A stretch of 64,000 bases of DNA from an uncultured Clostridia bacterium. GTDB taxonomy: Bacteria > Bacillota > Clostridia > Christensenellales > Borkfalkiaceae. Where the stretch lies: assembly GCA_944330115.1 (NCBI GenBank), contig CALVIN010000001.1, positions 1-64,000 on the forward strand. Reading direction: 5' to 3'. Made by a program: the position numbers and the translations under genes. Positions 1 through 6,858 of the stretch are shown piece after piece; the stretch's first letter is position 1, and every line of letters starts with the position of its first letter. The notes beneath the pieces were generated by a model. It had not been told where the DNA came from. It worked only from the letters and a program-made list of their open reading frames with translations, and did no database searches.

Positions 1-43
1 GCTGTAGTTAATAAACTGTATAATTGAATAGACATAGTAGAAT

Positions 44-75
44 GATGTTGAATTTTTGCCGAAAAATTCAACATC
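44..75. repeat. Perfect 14-bp hairpin
   Basis: GATGTTGAATTTTT and its exact complement are separated by a 4-nt loop. Just downstream, GTTGAAC or its complement recurs at about 92, 102, 122, 133 and 149. No reading frame is convincing in 1-256. The function is unknown; the hairpin could be a terminator or protein-binding site of a gene beyond the window edge. Confidence 0.5.
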
Positions 76-181
76 GGTAAAAAAATCGGACGTTGAACTC
101 AGTTCAACATTGGTAATGAATGTTGAACTAATGTTGAACTGAGAGCCCGTTCAACCCTATGGTTGAGAAATTTAACAAGAA

Positions 182-214
182 AAGTGGTTTTGGAAAATTT
201 CCAAAACCACTTTA
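182..214 (-). terminator. Terminator of the GGGtGRT operon
   Basis: A near-perfect inverted repeat (AAAGTGGTTTTGGAAA and its complement, 1-nt centre) lies just 3' of the minus-strand gene ending at 257. T-rich sequence on both sides makes it look bidirectional. Confidence 0.75.
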
Positions 215-256
215 TTTTGTTATTTAATTGAGTTAAAACACAATATCTTGTGTGTC

Positions 257-1258
257 TTACTTGCTCATGCCTTCCTGAACGGCAACTGCAACGGCAACGG
301 TAGCGCCGACCATAGGGTTGTTGCCCATGCCGATGAGGCCCATCATTTCAACGTGCGCGGGAACGGAGGAGGAACCTGCGAACTGCGCGTCGGAGTGCAT
401 TCTGCCCATCGTATCGGTCATGCCGTAGCTTGCGGGGCCTGCAGCCATGTTGTCGGGGTGCAGCGTTCTGCCCGTGCCGCCGCCCGATGCAACCGAGAAG
501 TACTTTCTGCCGTTCTCGTTGCACCACTTCTTGTAGGTGCCTGCAACGGGATGCTGGAAGCGGGTGGGGTTGGTGGAGTTGCCGGTGATGGAAACGGATA
601 CGTTCTCAAGCTGCATTATCGCAACGCCTTCGGGAACGGAGTCTGCGCCGTAGCACTTTACCTTTGCGCGGCTGCCCTCGGAGAAGGCCACCGTATCGGT
701 AACTTTAACGGTCTCGGTGTAGGGATCGAACTGCGTGCGCACATAGGTGAAGCCGTTTATGCGCGAAATTATATAAGCTGCGTCCTTGCCCAGGCCGTTG
801 AGTATAACGCGGAGGGGCTTTACGCGCACCTTGTTCGCGTTTTCGGCGATCTTTATGGCGCCTTCGGCTGCCGCGAAAGATTCGTGTCCTGCAAGGAAGC
901 AGAAGCAATCGGTATCTTCGTGCAGGAGCATTGCGCCGAGGTTGCCGTGGCCGAGGCCGACCTTTCTGTTCTCTGCAACAGAGCCGGGGATGCAGAAGCT
1001 CTGAAGGCCTACGCCTATTGCGGCGGCTGCGTCAACGGCCTTGGTGCAGCCCTTCTTTATGGCGATGGCCGCGCCTACGGTGTATGCCCAAACGGCGTTG
1101 TCGAAGCATATGGGCTGGGTACCGCGGACTATCTTTTCGCAGTCAACGCCCTTCGAAAGGCAGATATCCCTGCATTCCTCGATGCTGTTTATGCCGTATT
1201 CTTTAAGCACGGAGAGAATTTTGTCGACTCTCCTCTCATATCCTTCAAAAAGTGCCAT
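257..1258 (-). CDS. GGGtGRT protein
   Basis: 333 residues. The family is named for its GGGTGRT motif, present here at residues 259-265. It is a conserved protein of anaerobic gut bacteria whose biochemical role is, to my knowledge, not established. Nearly the whole protein looks like one globular soluble unit with no signal peptide, ending in a Gly/Ala/Val-rich stretch. It is the second gene of a two-gene operon, starting 2 nt after the stop of the NifU-like gene, so the two are probably translationally coupled. The constant pairing with an Fe-S scaffold-type protein suggests a redox or cluster-related role (inference). The long open frame on the opposite strand is a shadow caused by codon bias. 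Confidence 0.93.
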   Translation of the reverse strand: MALFEGYERRVDKILSVLKEYGINSIEECRDICLSKGVDCEKIVRGTQPICFDNAVWAYTVGAAIAIKKGCTKAVDAAAAIGVGLQSFCIPGSVAENRKVGLGHGNLGAMLLHEDTDCFCFLAGHESFAAAEGAIKIAENANKVRVKPLRVILNGLGKDAAYIISRINGFTYVRTQFDPYTETVKVTDTVAFSEGSRAKVKCYGADSVPEGVAIMQLENVSVSITGNSTNPTRFQHPVAGTYKKWCNENGRKYFSVASGGGTGRTLHPDNMAAGPASYGMTDTMGRMHSDAQFAGSSSVPAHVEMMGLIGMGNNPMVGATVAVAVAVQEGMSK

Positions 1259-1260
1259 AA

Positions 1261-1986
1261 TTAGTCAACCTCCTTGTCCGTTCTGGGGTCGATATGCTTT
1301 ACGGCGCCCTGTTCCTTGGTGTATCTGCCGTAAGTGCCTATTGATTTCTCATACGCCTCGTTGGGGGTAAGGCCCTTCTTTATAAAGTCGGTCATCTTGC
1401 CGAGCGAAACGAACTTATAGCCGCAAACTTCGTTGTTCTTATCGAGCGCTATCGAAAGCACGTAGCCCTCTGCCATCTCAAGGTATCTGACGCCCTTGAG
1501 CTTGGTGCCGTACATGGTGCCCACCTGAGATCTGAGGCCCTTGCCCAGGTCCTCAAGGCCCGCGCCTATAACGAGGCCGTCGTCGGAGAAGGCAGACTGC
1601 GTCCTGCCGTAAACTATCTGCAGGAACAATTCGCGCATGGCGGTGTTTATCGCGTCGCAAACGAGGTCGGTGTTCAGCGCTTCAAGTATGGTCTTGCCGG
1701 GAAGTATTTCTGCGGCCATGGCGGCGGAATGGGTCATGCCTGAGCAGCCGATGGTTTCAACGAGCGCCTCCTGAATAACGCCGTCTTTAACGTTGAGCGT
1801 AAGTTTGCAGGCGCCCTGCTGGGGAGCGCACCAGCCCACGCCGTGGGTAAGACCTTTGATATCCTTGATTTCCTTTGCCTGGATCCACTGCCCTTCTTCG
1901 GGAATGGGGGCGGGGCCGTGTTCGAATCTGCCCGAAACGCCCTTGGCAACACAAATCATATTTTCAACGTCTTTTGAATATTGCAT
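1261..1986 (-). CDS. NifU/IscU-like Fe-S scaffold-type protein
   Basis: 241 residues. The first half resembles the NifU/IscU scaffold fold, with candidate ligand cysteines at residues 53, 60 and 81. The family is annotated as iron-sulfur cluster assembly scaffold and is longer than plain IscU/SufU; the C-terminal ~100 residues are of unknown fold. It is the first gene of the operon with the GGGtGRT gene. A GGAGG-type ribosome site lies about 8 nt upstream of the ATG, and a consensus promoter lies at 2063-2091. No cysteine desulfurase gene is nearby, so this is probably not the general Suf/Isc system but a dedicated partner of the GGGtGRT protein (inference). Confidence 0.88.
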   Translation of the reverse strand: MQYSKDVENMICVAKGVSGRFEHGPAPIPEEGQWIQAKEIKDIKGLTHGVGWCAPQQGACKLTLNVKDGVIQEALVETIGCSGMTHSAAMAAEILPGKTILEALNTDLVCDAINTAMRELFLQIVYGRTQSAFSDDGLVIGAGLEDLGKGLRSQVGTMYGTKLKGVRYLEMAEGYVLSIALDKNNEVCGYKFVSLGKMTDFIKKGLTPNEAYEKSIGTYGRYTKEQGAVKHIDPRTDKEVD

Positions 1987-2062
1987 TTTGTGTTCCTCCG
2001 TTTAAAAATTCGCCGCGGCGCCAAAACCTTACGAAATTTCCGCCGCTTGTTTTCCGTAAGCG

Positions 2063-2091
2063 ATTATACCACAAAAAAACGCGATAATCAA
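2063..2091 (-). promoter_or_regulatory. Sigma-A-type promoter for the NifU-like operon
   Basis: On the minus strand TTGATT (2091-2086) and TATAAT (2068-2063) are separated by 17 nt, about 75 nt upstream of the NifU-like start codon. Confidence 0.75.
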
Positions 2092-2142
2092 TATTTTAAG
2101 AGCGATAAAATGTGCACATTGTGTAAAAAATTTTTAAAAAGT

Positions 2143-2177
2143 GCGGTGCGCGCCTTTAGTTTACAGGCGCGCACCGC
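2143..2177 (-). terminator. Terminator of the PstS-like operon
   Basis: A strong GC-rich hairpin (GCGGTGCGCGCCT paired with its complement, 9-nt loop) is followed on the minus strand by ACTTTTTAAAAATTTTTT. It lies just 3' of the gene ending at 2196. Confidence 0.85.
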
Positions 2178-2195
2178 TCAGCATGTTTTTTTAAT

Positions 2196-3392
2196 TTAAT
2201 TAATTGACGCATAGCCCGTCTGCTCTATAAGGTACTGCCCCTGCGGGGAGAGTATCCAGTCTATAAATTCTGCGATCACGCCCTCGGGCTCGCCGTTCGT
2301 CACGGCGTAGACCTCCGCGATAAACGGGTAGTCGCCGCTTCGTATATTTTCGTCGGTGGGCGCATATCCGTCTATGGAGAGCAGTTTTGTGTCCTGGTTG
2401 GGGTACATGGTCTGCGCAAAGTAGCGATAGGAATACCCAATCGCGGGCTGCACGCCGTCGTGCCATACCGAAACCTGCTGCATAAGGCTGTTGCTGCCGT
2501 CTATAGCCCAGTCGGGCAGCGGCTGCGGCGCGAGCACGGGTAAGTCCTTCATTACTATGTTGTTCAGCCCCGCCTCGCTGCCCGAAACTTCAGGGCGGCG
2601 GAAGGCTATTATCTGCCCGCCTTCCTCCCAGCCGAGCGTGCGCCACATGGCCGTCTTGCCCGTGTATATGTTGTATATCTGCTGTGTGGTCAGGTTTTCT
2701 ATCGGGTTGCTTGCGCCCACTATGAACACAAACGCCTCCTTTGCAATTGGCGTCAAAACGAGCTCCACGCCCGCTTCTTCTGCCGCCGCGCGCTGGCTTG
2801 CCGAGGGCGCAGCGCAGAACACTATGTCGGCCTCGCCCGAGATTATGTCCTCATACGCAACTTTCGTGTTGTTGCAGCGCACCGCGTCGGGAGAATAGTC
2901 GCTCTCCTCATACACGGCCTGCGCAAACGCCGCATACACGGGGTACAGTGCGATCGCCCCGTCAAGCACGGGCAGGTCGCCCTCTAAATGCAGGGTGGCT
3001 TCCTCGTTCAGGCTCGCCGCCAGCGTGCCCTCCTTAAAGGGTTCGTACACGCTTATGTCGGGGCTGTCGCCCTCTGTGCTGTAACCGTAGTTTATCCACC
3101 AGTTGCCGCGCAGGGCGTTGGGGTATAATATGGCTGTCAGCGCAACAAACACGGCTAAAACTATGGCAAAAGGCGCGCTCTTTTTGCCGTGTTTCATCCA
3201 TATCAGTATCGTGCACCCGCCCGCAAACAGCAGTGCGAAGGCTATGGGCAGCGCGCCGATAACGTTGTCTACCTGCGACCATTGCGTAAAATAGTCAAAT
3301 TCGTTCAAAACTACGGCGGCAACGGCAAACGCCGCCACGGTGCCCGCAATGCGCGCGCATAATATAAGGGCATGCTTCAATTTAACGCTCAT
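2196..3392 (-). CDS. Membrane-anchored PstS-like substrate-binding protein
   Basis: 398 residues. Residues 1 to about 95 contain three hydrophobic segments (around 8-30, 43-65 and 70-90) in place of a cleavable signal. From about residue 125 the protein matches periplasmic phosphate-binding-type (PBP-like) domains: the LDGAIALYPVYAAF stretch fits the ligand loop of PstS proteins. No permease or ATPase gene (pstC, pstA, pstB) is next to it, so it may act as a surface sensor or anchored binding protein rather than part of a transporter (inference). It is the last gene of an operon with two membrane-protein paralogues, and the upstream gene stops 9 nt before its ATG. Ligand identity is not determinable from the sequence. 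Confidence 0.82.
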   Translation of the reverse strand: MSVKLKHALILCARIAGTVAAFAVAAVVLNEFDYFTQWSQVDNVIGALPIAFALLFAGGCTILIWMKHGKKSAPFAIVLAVFVALTAILYPNALRGNWWINYGYSTEGDSPDISVYEPFKEGTLAASLNEEATLHLEGDLPVLDGAIALYPVYAAFAQAVYEESDYSPDAVRCNNTKVAYEDIISGEADIVFCAAPSASQRAAAEEAGVELVLTPIAKEAFVFIVGASNPIENLTTQQIYNIYTGKTAMWRTLGWEEGGQIIAFRRPEVSGSEAGLNNIVMKDLPVLAPQPLPDWAIDGSNSLMQQVSVWHDGVQPAIGYSYRYFAQTMYPNQDTKLLSIDGYAPTDENIRSGDYPFIAEVYAVTNGEPEGVIAEFIDWILSPQGQYLIEQTGYASIN

Positions 3393-3401
3393 CTCTGCAC
3401 C

Positions 3402-3986
3402 TCACATCAGCGTGATTACTATCACGTCAAGGCTGAACAGAAGTATGACTATCGCCACGGCAAGCGGTGGGATAATTATATCGATTATCGCCGTAACAAA
3501 TCCGCCCGCGCTGCAGTTCTTTCTGCCCTGCGCCAGCGTGGCGATGCCTGCAGTGATGCCGAATACCGGGCATGCGACGGCTGCGAGCACCATTATCAGG
3601 CCGAACATCTGCATTGCGGGGAGCAACAGCGACGCTCCGCCCAGCAGAGCGAGCGGCACGCATATAGCCTCGGCAATGATGCCCCAGTATGGCAAAAAGC
3701 TGTATTTCGGGTGGCGTTTCACGTATTTATCGCGCGCTATGACTATTGCCAGCGTTATCACGGGTATTGCCAACAATACCGTAAGGACCAAAGTGAACGG
3801 ATCGCGCAAAATCAGGGTCACCAGCCCGAAAAATGCGACCAGCGCCCCGCACACTATCAGCGCAACAGTTTTGCCGCCAAGTTTGCGTTTTGTTTTTTGT
3901 GGCGCCTGCTCCGCGCCTGCGGGCTTTTCGTCAATGCTGTGCTCTTCGGGCGGAGCTTCCGCCCTCTCGTCCATGTCGTTTTTCAT
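3402..3986 (-). CDS. Membrane protein, tandem paralogue B
   Basis: 194 residues. The N-terminal ~45 residues are polar, with EEAPPEEH and KPAGAEQ-type low complexity. Four or five hydrophobic segments follow. The C-terminal half is closely similar to the protein at 4071-4703: both share FLPYWGIIAEA, CPVFG, CS.GGFVTAIIDI and PPLAV in the same order. No catalytic motif is visible, and I do not recognise a named family; it resembles small membrane proteins of unknown function found beside PstS-like proteins. Its ATG overlaps the TGA of a 26-codon remnant frame (ATGA overlap), so translation may be coupled to that frame. Confidence 0.75.
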   Translation of the reverse strand: MKNDMDERAEAPPEEHSIDEKPAGAEQAPQKTKRKLGGKTVALIVCGALVAFFGLVTLILRDPFTLVLTVLLAIPVITLAIVIARDKYVKRHPKYSFLPYWGIIAEAICVPLALLGGASLLLPAMQMFGLIMVLAAVACPVFGITAGIATLAQGRKNCSAGGFVTAIIDIIIPPLAVAIVILLFSLDVIVITLM

Positions 3987-4063
3987 AGTTTTGCCCCCTT
4001 TTTTATTTTAAATCTGCGATTATGTATTATAATTACAAGTAAGCGCTTCAATTTAACGCTCAT
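3983..4063 (-). pseudogene. 26-codon remnant of a PstS-like gene start
   Basis: The first 19 nt after its ATG are identical to the start of the PstS-like gene at 3392 (both encode MSVKLK); the sequence then diverges and stops at a TGA that overlaps the ATG of paralogue B. It sits directly after paralogue A, just as the real PstS-like start sits after paralogue B. It is therefore the scar of a tandem duplication that copied the membrane gene plus the first bases of its downstream neighbour. It could still act as a translated leader for paralogue B. Confidence 0.75.
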
Positions 4064-4070
4064 ATCCGCC

Positions 4071-4703
4071 TCACATAAACGTGATGACTATCACACCCTG
4101 GCTGATCAGCAGGATAGGTATTATCACGGCAAGAGGAGGGAGAGCTATGTCGATTATCGCCGTAACAAATCCGCCCGTGCTGCATTCCTTCCTTTTTTGA
4201 GTAATAGCGACGATTCCTGCCACCATTCCGAATACAGGGCAGAAAAATGCAACCAATAATATAAAAAAGCCCAATGATGTTGTCAGATAGGAAGTTTCGA
4301 TGCTAAGCAGAGCCAGCGGAACGCACGCTGCCTCGGCAATGATGCCCCAGTAGGGCAAAAAGCTGCGCAGATGCAGGCGTTTTTTCATTTTTTCGCGCGC
4401 AATTATAAACAGCAGGATAATTGCCGGCACAAGAAGTATCAGCGCAAGCATGAGCGTGTCTGTGCTTCTTGTAAATATGGTGGTAATACATAAAACTGCG
4501 GCGAGCGCCAGGCTGCCCGCGCCCCACAAGGGCCCGCTGCGCACGGCGGCGCCGCCGATAATCAGCGCCAGGCCGAATATGCAAATCAGCGCGGCCCATA
4601 TTGCCTTTGCCTTGGTGTTGCGCCTTTTTTCGCTTTGTTCCATGTCGTTTTGCGGCTTGCTGCCGCGTTCGCCGTATGCGCCGCTCTTGTCGTATTCATC
4701 CAT
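4071..4703 (-). CDS. Membrane protein, tandem paralogue A
   Basis: 210 residues and first gene of the operon. It has a polar N-terminus (about 30 residues), two hydrophobic segments around 35-75, another around 80-105, then the conserved C-terminal half shared with the 194-residue neighbour (FLPYWGIIAEA, CPVFG, GGFVTAIIDI). Function is unknown. It has an AAGGAGG ribosome site 8 nt upstream and a consensus promoter at 4736-4764. The paralogues differ mostly in their N-terminal halves, so they may assemble as a hetero-oligomer or serve related but distinct partners (inference). Confidence 0.78.
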   Translation of the reverse strand: MDEYDKSGAYGERGSKPQNDMEQSEKRRNTKAKAIWAALICIFGLALIIGGAAVRSGPLWGAGSLALAAVLCITTIFTRSTDTLMLALILLVPAIILLFIIAREKMKKRLHLRSFLPYWGIIAEAACVPLALLSIETSYLTTSLGFFILLVAFFCPVFGMVAGIVAITQKRKECSTGGFVTAIIDIALPPLAVIIPILLISQGVIVITFM

Positions 4704-4735
4704 AAGGGCCTCCTTCTTGCGTCATTTTTTATTAT

Positions 4736-4764
4736 ATTATAAACCATGCCTGCCTTAAAATCAA
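4736..4764 (-). promoter_or_regulatory. Promoter of the membrane-protein/PstS-like operon
   Basis: On the minus strand TTGATT (4764-4759) and TATAAT (4741-4736) are separated by 17 nt, about 33 nt upstream of the first gene's ATG. Confidence 0.75.
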
Positions 4765-4908
4765 TATCAAGGTTGTTGCAAAGTGCGTACACGCGTGTTA
4801 CATTGTGTTTTTTTGCCCTATTGCCGCGTTTTATTTGCCGTGCGGGCGCATATTGTTACATAGTCGCAATATTCTGCAAAATTTTCGCATACCGCCCAAA
4901 ACTTTGTG

Positions 4909-4936
4909 TTTACATATCGCAGAAATGTATTATAAT
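4909..4936 (+). promoter_or_regulatory. Promoter of mcsA-mcsB
   Basis: TTTACA and TATAAT are separated by 16 nt. A second TATAAT lies at 4947-4952. No GGTCAAA-type CtsR operator is visible around it. Confidence 0.6.
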
Positions 4937-5017
4937 TATATTGTATTATAATGCCGTCGGCATATAATAAATTCTGCGGCAAAATACAAAAGTGCAAAGG
5001 GAGGTATATCGCAGGCC

Positions 5018-5506
5018 ATGCTCTGTCAGCGCTGTAAAAAAAATCAGGCTACCGTAAACCACGTCGAAGAGATAAACGGCAAAAAGATAGGCTATAATCT
5101 CTGCCGCGCGTGCTACACAGAGCTGTTCGGCTCGATAAATTCGGCGGCCGGCAACGATATGCTCTCCGGCCTCATTGCTCAGCCCGCAAGGCGGCGCATG
5201 AGCAACTGCCCGGTGTGCGGAATGGCATATTCCGATTTCGAGCGCACGGGGCTTCTGGGCTGCGCTACCTGCTACGACGTGTTCAAAGAGGAGCTCATGC
5301 CGTATATCGAGCGCATCCAGGGCAAAGTGGTGCACGTAGGCAAAGTGGGACAGGACGCCCGCGAGCAGGACCTTACGCGCAAACTTTCCCGCCTGCAGGA
5401 GGAGCTCGAGCTCGCCGTGCGCGAGCGGCGCTATCCAGATGCCGAGCGCATAAATTTAAAGATATCAGAGGTGAGAAAACTCATGTCTGACGGGGAGGGG
5501 AAATGA
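5018..5506 (+). CDS. mcsA: McsA, activator of protein-arginine kinase
   Basis: 162 residues. Four CxxC pairs bind metal: Cys3/6, 29/32, 64/67 and 82/85. A UVR-type coiled segment follows at about 117-155. In Firmicutes McsA activates McsB, which phosphorylates arginine on damaged proteins so that ClpC-ClpP degrades them. A GGGAGG ribosome site precedes the ATG, and the gene overlaps mcsB by 4 nt (ATGA). Normally ctsR is the first gene of this operon; here the upstream neighbour is a divergent, unrelated operon, so ctsR is absent from this locus. Confidence 0.95.
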   Translation: MLCQRCKKNQATVNHVEEINGKKIGYNLCRACYTELFGSINSAAGNDMLSGLIAQPARRRMSNCPVCGMAYSDFERTGLLGCATCYDVFKEELMPYIERIQGKVVHVGKVGQDAREQDLTRKLSRLQEELELAVRERRYPDAERINLKISEVRKLMSDGEGK

Positions 5507-6531
5507 GCATAGCAAACGACGGCACCATAATCTCCACGCGCATACGCCTTGCCAGAAATTTGGAGGGCTATCCCTTTCCATCGCATTTAAAGGACGAAAA
5601 ACAGGCAAAGGAGATAATAAGGCTGGTTTCCTCCGGCCTCAACCGTCTCGACGACTTCGTCTTGTACTATATGGACGCCATCTCCGACGACAAGGCCAAC
5701 TTTTTAAAGGAAAATCACCTCATAAGTCCCGCCCTTCTCGAGCGCAGGCGCTACAGCGCCGCCCTCATAAACGGCGATCAGAGCATATCGGTGATGATAA
5801 ACGAGGAGGACCACCTGCGCGAACAGTGCATAGTAAAGGGCCTCAGGCTCGCCGGTGCATACAGGCAGCTCTCCGAGATAGACAGCAAAATAGGCCGCTC
5901 AATTAAGTTTGCCTACGATGAACAGCTCGGCTATCTCACCGCCTGTCCCACAAACCTGGGCACGGGGCTGCGCGCCTCGGTAATGCTCTTTCTTCCCGCG
6001 GTAACAATAAACGGCAAACTGCGCGAGGTGGTGTGCTCGATCATAGTAAACCACGGCCACACCGTGCGCGGAGTGTACGGCGAGGGCAGCGAGGCCGAGG
6101 GCTATACCTATCAGATAAGCAACGAGGTAACTTTGGGGCACTCTGAGGAGGAGATAATCTCTCAGGTAGACGCCACCGCCCGCAAAATACGCGCGATAGA
6201 ACTCGCCGAGCGCGAAAGGCTCAAAAACGGGCCCTCCCGCCTTGCTGTAAAGGATAAGTGCATGCGCGCATACGGCATAATAACAAACTGCGTGGTGCTC
6301 TCCTCGGGCGAGCTCGCCTCGCTCGCGGCCGACGTAAAGCTGGGCGCCTGCCTGGGCTATATCCCCATTGCCAACGTCAGCGCCATCGACGACCTCGTCA
6401 TGAGCATGCAGCCATATAACCTGAACAGCGCCGCCGGGCGCGAGCTTTCGCCCGATGAGCGCGACGTATACCGCGCCAAACACGTATCAGACTATATAAC
6501 GCGCCTCGTTGCGCAGGGTGCGCGGAGATAA
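5503..6531 (+). CDS. mcsB: McsB, protein-arginine kinase
   Basis: 342 residues, a typical length. It is a phosphagen-kinase-fold enzyme that transfers phosphate from ATP to arginine side chains of misfolded proteins. Visible family signatures include STRIRLARN near the N-terminus and the long segment around residues 165-215 with VVNHGHTVRGVYGEGSEA, which includes conserved phosphagen-kinase active-site positions. It overlaps mcsA by 4 nt, which suggests tight coupling of kinase and activator. The clpC gene follows after 327 nt of AT-rich sequence, so clpC may be transcribed separately as well. Confidence 0.95.
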   Translation: MSIANDGTIISTRIRLARNLEGYPFPSHLKDEKQAKEIIRLVSSGLNRLDDFVLYYMDAISDDKANFLKENHLISPALLERRRYSAALINGDQSISVMINEEDHLREQCIVKGLRLAGAYRQLSEIDSKIGRSIKFAYDEQLGYLTACPTNLGTGLRASVMLFLPAVTINGKLREVVCSIIVNHGHTVRGVYGEGSEAEGYTYQISNEVTLGHSEEEIISQVDATARKIRAIELAERERLKNGPSRLAVKDKCMRAYGIITNCVVLSSGELASLAADVKLGACLGYIPIANVSAIDDLVMSMQPYNLNSAAGRELSPDERDVYRAKHVSDYITRLVAQGARR

Positions 6532-6858
6532 GGCGCGGCATGCGCAAAAAATGCCGTTGAAAATATTTTTTGCAAATAAAATAAATTATTTTTATTTATC
6601 GGCATGCGTCTTGCAAATCCGGCGTCTGTTTAAAAGGGCGGCACATATGCCGCATGCAACGCGCTTTTGCAAGCGTAAAAACACAAAAAAATTAAAATAA
6701 AAATCAAAAATAAATTTAAAAATATAAAATATTTTATTTATTCCTGATTTTTTATATGGATCCGGGTTTAAATAAAAGGAAAAAGCTGTGTGCGCGGCTT
6801 GCCGTGCATATTTATTGAAGGCTCCGCATTTTTGCGGGGAGCAAAGGAGGAAAACAGA
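6532..6858. other. AT-rich gap between mcsB and clpC
   Basis: 327 nt. The first part has moderate GC and no clear hairpin; 6690-6780 is very AT-rich (poly-A/T, TATAAAATATT) and could hold the clpC promoter, but I see no unambiguous -35/-10 pair and no CtsR or CIRCE box. An AAAGGAGG ribosome site at 6843-6850 sets the clpC start. Confidence 0.5.

Noticed and set aside
248-1264. 338-residue plus-strand frame opposite the GGGtGRT gene
   Set aside because: Shadow frame; the minus-strand protein is a known family.
3372-4259. 295-residue plus-strand frame over the membrane genes
   Set aside because: His/Arg/Tyr-rich composition typical of an antisense frame.
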